DNA from: Siphonodentalium dalli
Lineage: Eukaryota > Mollusca > Scaphopoda > Gadilida > Siphonodentaliidae
DNA: 64,000 bases
Direction of reading: 5' to 3'
Assembly (NCBI GenBank): GCA_032622095.1
Contig: CP136061.1
Coordinates: forward strand, 14,335,287-14,399,286
The notes below the pieces were generated by a model. It saw only the letters and a list, made by a program, of their open reading frames with translations, did no database searches and was not told the DNA's origin. The position numbers were made by a program, and so were the translations under genes. Below, in pieces: positions 10,533 through 22,697 of the stretch; positions within the stretch are counted from its first letter, which is position 1; each line of letters begins with the position of its first letter.

Positions 10533-12785
10533 GAGCCACGGTCCACATGGGACATTAACGTTTTATGAGTATAGGCATTGAATCCCTTCACGTTAGATTG
10601 AGCCACGGTCCACATGGGACATTAACGTTTTATGAGTATAGGCATTGAATCCCTTCACGTTAGATTGAGCCACGGTCCACATGGGCCATTAACGTTTTAT
10701 GAGTATAGGCATTGAATCCATTCACGTTAGATGGAGCCACGGTCCACATGGGCCATTGACGTGTTATGAGTATAGGCATTGAATCCCTTCACGTTAGATT
10801 GAGCCACGGTCCACATGGGCCATTAACGTTTTATGAGTATAGGCATTGAATCCCTTCACGTTAGATTGAGCCACGGTCCACATGGGCCATTAACGTTTTA
10901 TGAGTATAGACATTGAATCCCTTCACGTTAGATTGAGCCACGGTCCACATGGGCCATTAACGTTTTATGAGTATAGGCATTGAATCCCTTCACGTTAGAT
11001 TGAGCTACGGTCCACATGGGACATTAACGTTTTATGAGTATAGGCATTGAATCCCTTCACGTTAGATTGAGCCACGGTCCACATGGGCCATTAACGTTTT
11101 ATGAGTATAGGCATTGAATCCCTTCACGTTAGATAGAGCCACGGTCCACATGGGACATTAACGTTTTATGAGTATAGGCATTGAATCCCTTCACGTTAGA
11201 TTGAGCCACGGTCCACATGGGCCATTAACGTTTTATGAGTATAGGCATTGAATCCCTTCACGTTAGATTGAGCCACGGTCCACATGGGACATTAACGTTT
11301 TATGAGTATAGGCATTGAATCCCTTCACGTTAGATTGAGCCACGGTCCACATGGGACATTAACGTTTTATGAGTATAGGCATTGAATCCCTTCACGTTAG
11401 ATTGAGCCACGGTCCACATGGGACATTAACGTTCTATGAGTATAGGCATTGAATCCCTTCACGTTAGATTGAGCCACGGTCCACATGGGACATTAACGTT
11501 CTATGAGTATAGGCATTGAATCCCTTCACGTTAGATTGAGCCACGGTCCACATGGGACATTAACGTTCTATGAGTATAGGCATTGAATCCCTTCACGTTA
11601 GATTGAGCCACGGTCCACATGGGACATTAACGTTCTATGAGTATAGGCATTGAATCCCTTCACGTTAGATGGAGCCACGGTCCACATGGGACATTAACGT
11701 TCTATGAGTATAGGCATTGAATCCCTTCACGTTAGATGGAGCCACGGTCCACATGGGACATTAACGTTTTATGAGTGTAGGCATTGAATCCCTTCACGTT
11801 AGATTGAGCCACGGTCAACATGGACCATTAACGTTTTATGAGTGTAGGCATTGAATCCCTTCATGTTAGAATGAGCTACGGTCCACATGGGCCATTGACG
11901 TTTTATGAGTGTAGGCATTGAATCCCTTCATGTTAGATTGAGCTACGGTCCACATGGGCCATTGACATTTATGAGTATAGGCATTGAATCCCTTCACGTT
12001 AGATTGAGCCACGGTCCACATGGACCATTAACGTTTTATGAGTATAGGCATTGAATCCCTTCACGTTAGATTGAGCCACGGTCCACATGGACCATTAACG
12101 TTCTAGGAGTATAGGCATTGAATCCCTTCACGTTAGATTGAGCTACGATCCACATGGGCCATTGACGTTTTATGAGTGTAGGCATTGAATCCCTTCACGT
12201 TAGATTGAGCTACGATCCACATGGGCCATTGACGTTTTATGAGTGCAGGCATTGAATCCCTTCACGTTAGATTGAGCTACGATCCACATGGGCCATTGAC
12301 GTTTTATGAGTGTAGGCATTGAATCCCTTCACGTTAGATTGAGCTACGATCCACATGGGCCATTGACATTTTATGAGTGTAGGCATTGAATCCCTTCACG
12401 TTAGATTGAGCTACGATCCACATGGGCCATTGACGTTTTATGAGTGTAGGCATTGAATCCCTTCACGTTAGATTGAGCTACGATCCACATGGGCCATTGA
12501 CGTTTTATGAGTGTAGGCATTGAATCCCTTGACGTTAGATTGAGCTACGATCCACATGGGCCATTAACGTTTTATGAGTGCAGGCATTGAATCCCTTCAC
12601 GTTAGATTGAGCTACGATCCACATGGGCCATTGACGTTTTATGAGTATAGGCATTGAATCCCTTCACGTTAGATTGAGCTACGATCCACATGGGCCATTG
12701 ACGTGTTATGAGTATAGGCATTGAATCCCTTCACGTTGGATTGAGCTACGGTCCACATGGGCCATTAACGTTCTAGGAGTATATA
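10533..12785. repeat. 67-bp minisatellite, 34 copies
   Basis: Unit starts GAGCCACGGTCCACATGGG and includes TTTTATGAGTATAGGCATTG and CCCTTCACGTTAGATT. Thirty-three intervals span 2,210 bp, so all are 67 bp except one of 66 bp (near 11967). Variants are clustered: CCACGGTCC/TATAGG forms fill the first two thirds, while CTACGATCC/TGTAGG forms fill about 12130-12720. The last unit breaks off after GGAGTATATAGGG. Confidence 0.97.
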
Positions 12786-13010
12786 GGGTTATCCGTGCTA
12801 TTATCGCGGTGTTACGTGTGCAGATTGTTAGGTTTTCCGTTCTCAATTGGAGATGATCCTATCCGACAGAGCCACGGTTCACATGGGCCCCCACACTCTC
12901 TGCATAGGGCGTCATGATTCCCTCCACATTAAGGTTATAGGTGCTTTTATTGCGGTTTTACGTGCGCAGACTGTTAAGTGTACCGTTTTCGATTGGTCGT
13001 TAATGTCTCC
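12786..13010. repeat. older, longer form of the 67-bp unit
   Basis: Contains GAGCCACGGTTCACATGGGCC (12870) and ATTCCCTCCACATTA, diverged from the 67-bp unit. A second motif pair, GTGCTATTATCGCGGTGTTACGTG and GTGCTTTTATTGCGGTTTTACGTG (cited here only by position, 12797 and 12942), is each followed by a TCGATTGG-like block. This suggests an ancestral ~145-bp unit of which only 67 bp were later amplified. Confidence 0.65.
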
Positions 13011-13142
13011 AGTCTCGTTCCCGCGACATCCTTTATTGCTTGTATCGATCTGAGGTCCATACGTCTGTATGATTATGCAACATCGTAATTGGTTGTCGGA
13101 CTTCTGAGCGTGGTGACTTGCTGTATAATGGTTAGCAATCAT

Positions 13143-14721
13143 AGTTACATCGTCGACCGACCCTCCGGAACACTGTCCTCAAGCGCCCATTATACCGAGG
13201 ATAAAACGAGGGGGTATGCACTGACGCACTCACGCACCATATGATGCCATATTGCATCGAACTATATTGCACTTCATACCCCGTTGATAGCAACGTAGTC
13301 AGACTGATACATATTCCGACGCCGTCTCATCTCGTTCTTCTACGTCTGCCGACACCGGTACTCTAACCTTCAGGGAATCCCCATTTTGTGAAAACTCAAT
13401 AATATTCATGAAGCCAAATAAGGCAATGTTTATAATGGCGCCTGAAGTCATGTAAACATATACCAGTGGCCATTTTTCCTCTTACCAATATTCAGATCAT
13501 TTTTGAAAATCGGTCCTGACTTCGACCAAGCCTGCACTCTTACTCGGATATCTGTAAGCATGAGCACTCACAAAAGAAATCAGCTGCTTTCTGAACCAAT
13601 TTGTTAATTTGTGTGTTTAGTCGATCCCCGGAAGGCTTTCCCGTTATAATTTGATGGTTCTTCCTAAACGAACGTCGGTTATACGGCCATAAAACCGCAT
13701 CTATACATTACGCTTAATTTGTTGAGAACATACTCGAGGCAGAGAAACGCCAAATGAATCCAATCGGAAATCACTGTTTATTCGTCATGTAATGCGTTTT
13801 AGTTACTTTTAACTTCTATTTTATTATAGCTGATTGAACATAAACGTCTGCTGGGCGTCCATAAACTGTTATGAAAATTAGAGTTTACTTGACCCTATTC
13901 GTGGCTGGGGTTTTAGTTACCGGGAACATTATATAGAGTAATATAATGTATGAAAATGTATCCAATGCTGCATGCATGGATGACAAATGCCGAAAAGAAT
14001 CGTCCTAACACCCGGTTGTATGTGAGTGAGTTTGTTCGGCCCCAATGCCCATGCTAGCATATCGTAAAGCTTCTACAAGTGCCTGTATTTGCACTGTGCT
14101 ATCGCGAGTCCGATGACTCGAGTTTGACCAGAAAATGTTGGCATTTTACTCGTGTCTTCTTCGCCACGGTATAGGGTTCTTTGTTCTGTGCATATTGTTT
14201 TTAGTTTAAACATATGTATTAAGCTAAACTCAGCTTAAGGGATCGGAGCACAAGTTACAAAACTTACAGCTGCTCCTCTCCCTACAAATAATAGAAATGC
14301 ATGACGAATATGACATTTACAGCACAATACAAATACAATCAAAGCAAATTAATTCGGAGAAAACCGTCATCCGTGATTCACTGGCGACAGTAAGGGACTC
14401 TATACCACATGTCCATCTGATTTGTATGAGCACCATTCGAGGTTTTAAAGTACAATTGAAGGGCATTCTTCGAATCTCTTTGTAGCATTAATGTATGACT
14501 GTACTATCTTGAATAATTCAGTATTTCATAGCAAGTGTTTGTGTCAGTTTTGTGACGTCATTAACGTCAGCTCCCGACCCGATGTTATGTACAACACAGT
14601 GTATTCCCTGAACATGACGCTATGAGAGGGGCGGGGGTATGGAATTGATCCAGTACATGTACATCCTTCGACGTGTCTAACATTATTATGCTCCTGAAAT
14701 TATTTTTCTGAGCGTTGAGCA
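13143..14721. other. no recognised feature
   Basis: No repeat family of this window, tRNA-like promoter box or convincing exon was found here. Open frames are below 70 codons. Confidence 0.5.
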
Positions 14722-14859
14722 ATGGCATCGATGAATGTAAATTGCGACATCAGTTGGTTCTTTCTTAAATGTCACAAAAACGCATCTATATACGATGTAT
14801 CTGTGGATACCTACGTATTTAATATGTTACTGGTTCATTGGGGAGTCGCACAAGAGTGT

Positions 14860-15115
14860 TGCAACCGATGCCATCGCCCTGCTGGTATATCATGGATGCA
14901 TGGTGCTACAGTGCATCCTCCACACGCACAGACACATCACTTTAATTCAAGTCGACTTGACCAAATTGCATGGGCTCAAAATAAAACTGACAAGAAAATT
15001 AAGTCAGACTTTTCAATTCCTGACAAATTGAGGTTCCGGGTGAGGTCAACGGAGATTGGCGAGTGTTATTGGGTTCTGATGTCGCTCAAGCGTTTTGAAA
15101 TCACTTCACTGCATG
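14860..15115 (+). repeat. dispersed repeat family R3, copy 1
   Basis: Shares CGACTTGACCAAATTGCAT, AAAACTGACAAGAAAATT, TGACAAATTGAGGT, GAGGTCAACG and GCTCAAGCG in order with 16757-17005. A 159-codon frame covers this copy, but the other copy does not keep that frame, so I do not treat it as coding. Confidence 0.8.
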
Positions 15116-15361
15116 TAGAAACAAACACCCTCGGGAAGCAACTGGCAAACTTGCCAATATTTAAGAACCAGGCTACCTTATCATACGTCCAAAGATTTTA
15201 AATATCAGTCAATGTGTCCCATTGTTGCACGGATAACATTGCAGGTACGATGACGTAATCTATCTATATAAAAGCCGAATGTTTGTATTTATTTGTTACG
15301 ATTTTCACGCGTATAACATATATCACCCTCATATCCGATTTCCCCCAAATTTGGACTATGT
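15116..15361. other. AT-rich flank; possible repeat end
   Basis: CTATCTATATAAAAGCCGAATG followed by TTTGTATTTATTTG (15260-15295) resembles the ends of dispersed repeats common in invertebrates, but one copy cannot prove it. Confidence 0.3.
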
Positions 15362-15560
15362 CATAAGATAAGATAAGATAAGCTAAGCTAATATAAGATA
15401 AGATAAGATAAGATAAGATAAGAGATAAGATATAAGATATAAGATAAGATAAGATAAGAATAGATAAGACAAGACAAGACAAGACAATATAATATAATAT
15501 AATATAATATAATATAATATAATGTAATATAATATAATATAATATAATATAAGATAAGTT
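15362..15560. repeat. pentanucleotide microsatellite (AAGAT)n/(ATAAT)n
   Basis: First half is mostly AAGAT with AGCTA and AAGAC interruptions; second half is ATAAT. Produces spurious Leu/Ile/Tyr-rich frames on the minus strand. Confidence 0.95.
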
Positions 15561-16756
15561 TAATTGGAAAAACACCCTTATAAGGACAGTATGCAAACAT
15601 AATAACATATAATTGTACATTGTACATTAAACACTATACTAAATGATAATAATAATAGATGGTAATATATAACCTCAGTAAAGCTGAATGTGCATAGGGT
15701 CGTCTCGTCTGCATTTATTCATTGATTTATGATACGATGCTCATCGCGTGCGGAAAATAATCTTCGGTTTATATTACAAATTGAAGTGCATGAATTTGAA
15801 ATATTGTTGGATGGGATTTTGTCATGTGGCACATCTTAGAATACGACGCGTACATTTTCAGGCTAAACATGATATAAATCGAGATATGCTTGATTCCCAT
15901 ATGATACCAAAGCGATATTTTCACTGACGATGCGTTTGTCCGAAGACGAATGTGGTTTCAGGTTCATTAGAAAACACCAAAGCCAAGTTCCGGACAAACT
16001 CTGCGCACCGGTTGCCGGCTTTATTTATATCGTTGTCAGCGATGACGATATTTTCCTACGTGTCATGTTTGTCACCCCGTTATTTTGATGTGCATTTAAT
16101 AATCGACGAACCAAGCTGCAAATCGTGCCATAGTGAAAATGTGATTATATACTCAACACCTCAGTTTCCTTCAGAGGTTCTAGTCGATATATATGGCGCC
16201 TTACAATGCGTGAAATATAATCGCATCACCACACGCTGTTTGTTGGTTTAAACCATGTTGTTTCCGCAATGTTTCGACTCTATATACATACATAGAACTG
16301 GCAGAGGCACGCCCGTATGTAATGAATATTTAAACTGTATATGTATGTACTCATTTGTCCTGTTTTTATTAGAAGAGGAGTTTTATAATCAGTAATGATT
16401 TGTTGATGCCATGGATTTTATTATCATTATTGTGCATCAAAAGCTTGTTACTGTTATATTGAATGAACTGTGTCAACTTTATTATAAGTATCTCGGCCGG
16501 GGTGTCACTGCCAGTGTTTGTCCAATCGAGTTATTGACCGTAAATTAAGATTTGCACCTGAAGCTTCTCAGTGCTTGGATCAACGAACTGTGCTCTTTTG
16601 TTGTATCATACCCTGACCATTTACTGTAGGTATGTGGTCGGCTGTTGTCTCACAGACTTCCAGGATGTTTCCTTACTAGGAATTGCTTGATTGGCCCTCG
16701 TCGGTGTGTTCGCTTTATAGATGCTGGCGATTTTTATCGATTGGCATCAATAGCGT
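15561..16756. other. no recognised feature
   Basis: A 99-codon plus-strand frame (15952-16251) has no recognisable motif. I see no repeats or RNA genes. Confidence 0.5.
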
Positions 16757-17005
16757 TTCACTGCTGTATCGTCTTGACGCGACAAGATGGTGGTGCCTTG
16801 CAATCTTCACGCACACACCGATGCCCCTTGTTAATGCAAAGCGACTTGACCAAATTGCATAGAATAAAAACAGAATTGACAAGAAAATTGATTCAGCCAT
16901 TTCCTGGTTCTTTTTTGTTGACAAATTGAGGTCCCAGAGGAGGTCAACGAAGAACGATGCGCGTAACTGGGCGCTGAAGTTGCTCAAGCGATCGACATTA
17001 GTCCG
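16757..17005 (+). repeat. dispersed repeat family R3, copy 2
   Basis: Collinear with 14860-15115 (CGACTTGACCAAATTGCAT, GAATTGACAAGAAAATTGA, GACAAATTGAGGTCC, GAGGTCAACG, GCTCAAGCG). Same orientation, 1.9 kb apart. Confidence 0.8.
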
Positions 17006-17184
17006 CAAATTACACTAATAAATCGATATAATGCATTTAAGATTTCCACGTGCACACCAAGACGAGTTCTAAGATTTACTAAGCTAAAACATCCTACTCT
17101 ACTGGGAAGACAGGAAGGTTTGTTTTGGGACAAATAAACCGCCAGCTTTTCACACCAATGGTAATTAGACGACAGGTACAATCT

Positions 17185-17312
17185 AATTATAGAATGTGTT
17201 GCTATAGCTTGGTGTCTGCAGATCAGGGGCGTGGTGACAGGGGGTCTGAATTATAGAATGTGCTGCTATAGCTTGATGTCTGCAGATCAGGGGCGTGGTG
17301 ACAGGGGGTCTG
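17185..17312. repeat. 64-bp tandem duplication
   Basis: Two nearly perfect copies running from AATTATAGAATGTG to GACAGGGGGTCTG, with only two or three differences. Confidence 0.95.
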
Positions 17313-17324
17313 ATATGTCATAGT

Positions 17325-17585
17325 TATGGAGGCACGGACTCAGTATGAGTGTTCAATGCTTCATATTTTATTAACTCAGTGAGCGTGGACAAATTCCGAT
17401 TTCTTATCGAAATGGTCATGTGCCGATCGGAATGGTACATTGAGATGTCCCTCAAACCAAATCCTAGCTTGCACATCGGTGCCAGTTTCCACCCAAGCCG
17501 GGGTTAGAACCAGCGCCAACCTCGTCTAGCCCACACTGTGATGATAATATCCACGATCTAACCACCTCGGCTGTGGGGACGTCTT
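17325..17585 (-). mobile_element. tRNA-derived SINE, family S1, copy 1
   Basis: On the minus strand: an A-box-like GAGGTGGTTAGATCG, then GGTTCTAACCCCGG, which fits the tRNA B box GGTTCRANNCC. The body includes GACATCTCAATGTACCATTC, CGATCGGCACATGACC and ACACTCATACTGAGTC. The same body occurs on the plus strand at 46641-46825 and 61505-61985. Polymerase III promoter boxes plus a shared non-coding body are the standard signature of a SINE. Confidence 0.8.
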
Positions 17586-17627
17586 GAAAGGAAGCACTTT
17601 CTCCGATTGTTAGGAAGCGTGTCAGTC

Positions 17628-18248
17628 CAGGCTATGGTCTTACAATCTCGTCCAAATACGGATACGATAGGCGAGAATCGCATGCGTTTTGATATGTCGA
17701 TGCCGTCTGGAGAGTTTGGCGGGACCAGCATCCCGTCTCGATTTGCTCAGTCTACCCTTGATGCTATAAAGTGGTAGCCGCGGGCGCTTATATATAGAGT
17801 TGTTTTTATGAGCCATCAGGCCCCCGCGGCAGCGGTCGCTGGCGCGACCTGACTGCCTCGATATCAATTTGAAAAAGGGGTGACGTTGCTTAACGCGCCT
17901 GCGGCGCTTCAATAACAGTTTGAATTTTGTGTTTCCCAACAGGTCTTAGACAGGTCTAAGGTTAGACAGGTCTAAGACAGGTCTAAGACAGTGCCGTCCG
18001 CCTCCCTAAAAGTGATTTTTCCTATAGTGTTTTTGAAACGTGTCTCTTTGTGGTGTCATTCTTTTGCTATGATTTTTTACTAAATAACGGGTATGTTAGA
18101 GTTACATTTCTTTGAATTTTACAATCGAAACATATTCGCATGCGATGCTGAGTCACGCGGGACACGGCAAACTAAATCGCGCGCAAATTGGCTTGCGATT
18201 GTTCAGCATCCCACCCCATTTGGCATGCGATAGCGTTTGTACTAGGTG
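17628..18248 (-). mobile_element. family E element, copy 2 (621 bp, 7-bp target duplication)
   Basis: Flanked by GTCAGTC at 17621-17627 and 18249-18255. Inverted relative to 6025-6601; the first ~260 bp appear identical by eye. It is longer because of two indels: an extra GCGCCTGCGGCGCTTC segment near 17893 and tandem GACAGGTCTAAG units near 17945-17990. High identity and intact target duplications imply recent movement. Confidence 0.88.
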
Positions 18249-18375
18249 GTCAGTCTGAACATGGGTTCGAACCGTCGAATTTCTTCATCTGCCATTCTGG
18301 AAACATCACAATGCGCTTTCTCCGAAATTGCATATGTTACCATACGATCACTGGTACTGGCGTATATATTTGCCA

Positions 18376-18450
18376 GAGATGGTGGCACAGACTCAGTATG
18401 GGTGTTCATTTCTTCATATTTGCTTAACTTAACGGTGTGGCGGAAGATCG
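18376..18450 (-). mobile_element. SINE family S1, 3' fragment
   Basis: GGCACAGACTCAGTATGGGTG followed by TTCATATTTGCTTAACT matches the tail of the minus-strand SINE at 17325-17585. The body and head are not recognisable, although a B-box-like GGGTTCGAACC lies upstream at about 18262 in the other orientation. Confidence 0.55.
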
Positions 18451-18689
18451 TGGCCAAGGTTATACACACTATAGTCTGTTGCTAAATATTTGTCAAGCCC
18501 GAGAAAGTCCAATTCCACCCCCTGTGTTACAAGTTTCCATCTAATACCTCAAACGTTCGAACTATTGACAATATACGATTGTTTGTATAAAAAGACATAA
18601 CACCAAATAGTGATGAATTTGGGTGTTTAAATAATGTTGTTCTGAAATTGCTCAACTAATGTTGTATCAGGCATGAAATTTCCAAATGT

Positions 18690-18800
18690 TGAAAATATTG
18701 GCCAACGGTGTGATACACAAACCCCCCCCCCGTCCCGACAGCCACGTCCCTCGACGGTGTGATACACCAAACCCCCGGTAGTCACGTCCCTCAACAAGTT
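18690..18800. repeat. two-copy ~57-bp duplication with C-tracts
   Basis: CGGTGTGATACAC followed by a run of C and CACGTCCCTC occurs twice; the first copy holds a tract of ten C, the second five. Confidence 0.85.
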
Positions 18801-18833
18801 TGTGTCACGTGCGTAATAGCACATCGAAGTCGG

Positions 18834-19359
18834 TTAAAGATACGGGCGGTGTTGGCGGTGGGTATGCTGCTAAAATATTCACCTCCGTCAAAAACAGCCA
18901 TAAACAGAAAGAATAGTAAAATATAGACAGACTGTGTTCTTATACCAATCAGAAATATGGCATAAACAGTATGTTATTGTCAAATGTGTTTCCTGTGTTA
19001 TGTAAACAAAAGCAAAAAAACGTTACATAACCTGGCTTTTGTTTGGATCCGGATATGGTAAACATAAAAAGCGTTATTTGTTACTGTTTTCCTGATATGG
19101 AAATAATAAAGAGCGTTTATATCATTTGTGTGTGATTAACCAATAGAAATGTGATGTGTTATGTAAACAGAAGCAAAACTTATGTAACACGAGCAGGCTA
19201 TTGTTTACGTACATGTGCCATCGTACGTATTGATGACAACATTATATTTACGCGCTGATTATGTTTGGCATATGAACAGAACTATATATATTTTAGCATT
19301 CCTTCTGTTGATGGTGATTTCTACAGATATCAATATTTCTGCAACGAACATGCCTTTAA
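18834..19359. mobile_element. MITE family D, copy 1 (long inverted ends)
   Basis: Left end contains GCCATAAACAGAAAGAATAG, TAAAATATAGACAGACTG and TTCTTATACC; the right end (about 19260-19335) carries the inverted, diverged version. TTAA occurs at both edges (18834 and 19356). A shorter, inverted copy that lacks the middle lies at 36637-36963. No coding capacity. Confidence 0.8.
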
Positions 19360-20192
19360 TTCATACGCTATACAAATTCCACTGGTAATTTACATACCAA
19401 TTATATAGTCGAAGACGATGAAATTAGGCATATCGCTCGAGCCTAGATTCAATTAAGATTGTATATGTAATGTGGTCGTGTCGCTTAATCAATTTCTTGT
19501 TTAAAAACATATGTAATAGACATGGGGAGTGATAATATAGTGAAATATGATAGACGGGCTGTTAATTTGGAAAGCGATGATATGTTATCGCGTTATCTCG
19601 AATGTTATCGCGTTATCTCGCAGAAAGTATATCCTGTTTGGATGAGTAATTAAACATTCCGCGTGGCTTGCATTCTTCTGAGGCAGGGTTCCGGAACAGA
19701 GCGCAAGCATTGTCAAACATCGCCATTCAGAGCGCAAGCATCGTCAAACATCGCGATTCTATTTAAGGCAACATTGGGTGTCATTCTAATGTATAATGTC
19801 GATGTGCACTCAGACTGCGCACGCTCTGTTGTTATGCACGTAGCCAAACTCCATGCAGCGCCCTCTATGTTAGCACTGGGATATAGCACTGCCACAAGGA
19901 TGGTACTTTGCGGACCGATACATCTATTTTTACATATAGTCGGAACTATATTTAGTCATATATTATCTTATTTCGACCACCAAAAGTTTGCAATGATGGT
20001 AATTCTTTCAGTATTGATAAGAACAATGTAGACTGAGCCAGACATAGACAATTTTAATCCTAAAACATAAGAACTAAGAATACGTAAGAAATCCTTACCA
20101 AATGTCCTTTTATGGCAGTGATATCTCAGCGGAGCGATGAGATATAACTCTGTCTGGAGTTTGCACGTAGCCACGTGTCGTCGCTTCATGTA
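19360..20192. other. no gene; two short tandem duplications
   Basis: ATGTTATCGCGTTATCTCG twice (19580-19622) and a ~31-bp duplication with AGAGCGCAAGCATCGTC (about 19697-19758). A 122-codon frame here has no recognisable motif. Confidence 0.55.
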
Positions 20193-20516
20193 CCTGTCGT
20201 CTGCAGAATGAAGTCCCCAAATGGTGAATTTAGTGATGCTATCCCGCATAGGGACCCCATTCTGGGACATAGACTCAGATGATTGAAGTTCCCAAAATGG
20301 TGAATATTGTGATGTACACCCATTGGGAACATCGATTATGCAATGTGTCATTATTCAGCAAATTTGGGGATATAGAGAAACTAAACTAATAAAGATATAT
20401 AATCTATGTAAAGAAGTTTCTATAGACATTTGATAATAAAGAAACTTTCCAGAGATGATGAGGCCTAAGCAGAATGAGGTCCACAGAGGGTGAATTTAGT
20501 GCTGCTAGCCCGCTAT
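20193..20516. mobile_element. MITE family A, copy 2, left part (interrupted)
   Basis: Reverse orientation relative to 2360-2810: GCAGAATGAAGTCCCCAAAT, the internal CCCATTGGGAACATCGATTA, and the hairpin arm GAGGGTGAATTTAGTGCTGC. It stops after GCCCGCTAT (20508-20516); the complementary arm resumes at 21769, beginning with the same nine bases. Confidence 0.82.
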
Positions 20517-20813
20517 CACAGTCTGGCTTCGTTTCGGGGTGTCCACATTCGATAATAAACTGAACCTCTCAAACCAGACCAAATTCCCATCTGATGATGT
20601 GAACCCGTTGAGTGGAGGGCAAGACGTGTCCAACTGGTACCTCAAGCTTCTTAAATATTGGAAAATTCCAACATATGCATGGTTGGAAATTGTTCAACTC
20701 AAAACAATTTCATTCCAAAATGTGACCGACAGTACTTTTGTTTTTGTGTTTATAAAAACACTAATAACACTAAATATTTGTTAGTATATATATACTCCTT
20801 GCCACGGAGTGTA

Positions 20814-20981
<168 letters not shown>

Positions 20982-20993
20982 GTGTATATGCAT

Positions 20994-21763
20994 TAGTGTT
21001 CGGTATTCGACGGATTTTTGTATTCGAATATTCGGTTCGAATAACGAGCGAATATTCGAATAGTATTCGAATATTTAGATAAATTATAAAATTATATAGA
21101 TAACATATTTTGGAACCAATTTATTATTTAATGAAATAGCATATTTATCCATGCACATGCTATACGCAAAAAAAGAGAGAAAAAAAGTCTTTTGGCTTAA
21201 TAGCAAGAATGTATCTGTTTATGAAGTTCAAGTAGTCAATGTCCCACGCATGGCTTAAAGGTTCTTGTTCAAGAAGTGTAACATCCGGACAGTCTGTGGC
21301 TTCAACCGGTTGCGTTTTTCAGTATATATAGAGATCAGCCCTTTTTAGTTTTGGCATCCAACGTGAAGTGAGTCCATATATCTGGTTTCTTCGAATTTGA
21401 CGCCATATTATACACACAACTTGTGACACAAGTGACAACGCGCAAACAAAACAAAACGATGCCTTGTTATAGGCCCGCTTCCTATGACCGCATGCAAGCA
21501 CGGTCTGGTTTACACATAGCCAATACAATTATTTCGACGTTTATATGACGCCAATCAAATCAGAACGTTACAGTTACGTCATATTAATTCGTTTATGGTC
21601 AGTGGAAAATAGACTATACTTTTAACAGACCCTCAGACTAATAACAAACCAGGAAACAATTACCCGGAGATTATACTCGAATATTCGAATAGTCAAATAA
21701 TTATTCGAATATTTATTTTTACGAGCGAATATTCGAACATTCGAATATTCGGACCGAACACTA
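20994..21763. mobile_element. hAT-like element with TAGTGTTCGG ends
   Basis: Begins TAGTGTTCGGT and ends ACCGAACACTA. Subterminal regions on both sides are rich in ATTCGAATATTCG palindromes and share GAGCGAATATTCGAA in inverted order. TAG-type ends with subterminal motif clusters suggest hAT. I see no matching 8-bp duplication at these exact ends and no transposase frame. Confidence 0.7.
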
Positions 21764-21768
21764 TGCTT

Positions 21769-21832
21769 GCCCGCTATGCGGGTAGCGTCACTAAATTCAC
21801 CCTCTGTTGACCTCATTCTGTAAATGACAGAC
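21769..21832. mobile_element. MITE family A, copy 2, right arm
   Basis: GCGGGTAGCGTCACTAAATT, ACCCTCTGTTGACCTCATTC and TGTAAATGACAG are the complement of the arm at 20461-20507 and of the flank seen at 2381-2400. Completes the interrupted element. Confidence 0.8.
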
Positions 21833-22455
21833 ACCAGCTATGGTGTGCAACAATTTCAACATATCACAATTTTGCTTCAGTTTCATAATGATAAATCAAC
21901 TGATCGAACATTCGTCTACACTATCTGTTATTAATTAGATATGACATTTGTGTCCATAACGGCCTATTATCGAACTATTTGAATATCGCTTCAATTTGAA
22001 CCTTGAACCGAGTAACATAATTTTACGACATGCTACTCCATTATCATATACCAGCGGAGCGTCAAGTGGATCGTTATTCCGGGAGTGTCAACTTAAAATT
22101 TGAATCCCACCCCTTGACCCAGATCATATTCCCAACTCAATTTAATTTTCACCCATTAAATGCACATACGGCCTTGCCATGGAGTGTATACATACACCTG
22201 AACACAAATGGAAGTCCGTAAAATGGAGTGTATACACCGGAACTCTCATGCCAGTCTGTAAACTACCATTAGCATGCACATGGAGAAATGTATCGACTTT
22301 TATAATTTTTGACATGTATAGATGTATATACCCACTTCAAAGACATTTGCTTTTATTTTAAATTTGTTTTCCACTAAATTTGGGTAAGACACCATCAACC
22401 CAGTGTCGTTACGACCCTGTGTTAATGTCAGATACCTGAATCGCGCTCATGTGAA
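21833..22455. other. no recognised feature
   Basis: GGAGTGTATACA occurs three times in the area (20809, 22180, 22224), hinting at a small unresolved repeat. Nothing else seen. Confidence 0.45.
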
Positions 22456-22617
22456 GAGCGGCGCCCGTATCTGCATCACCCGTCGACGGTAATTAGGAGC
22501 GGCGCCCGTATCTGCATCACCCGTCGACGGTAATTAGGAGCGGCGCCCGTATCTGCATCACCCGTCGACGGTAATTAGCGGCGCCCGTATCTGCATCACC
22601 CGTCGACGGTAATTAGG
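22456..22617. repeat. 41-bp tandem repeat, 4 copies
   Basis: GAGCGGCGCCCGTATCTGCA followed by TCACCCGTCGACGGTAATTAG, essentially perfect; the last copy lacks the first few bases. Confidence 0.95.
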
Positions 22618-22697
22618 TTTATTAAGACTTGTTAGATCTGGCTGACTAATTCAACCGGTGGGCTGTGATTAAATTACCGGGAAATAATCTAGTCGAA

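Noticed and set aside
15264-15627. Leu/Ile/Tyr-rich membrane-like frames on the minus strand
   Set aside because: Translation of pentanucleotide microsatellite DNA.
18256-18340. Possible tRNA gene at GGGTTCGAACC
   Set aside because: Only a B-box-like motif; no A box at the right spacing and no cloverleaf could be drawn. More likely a SINE scrap.
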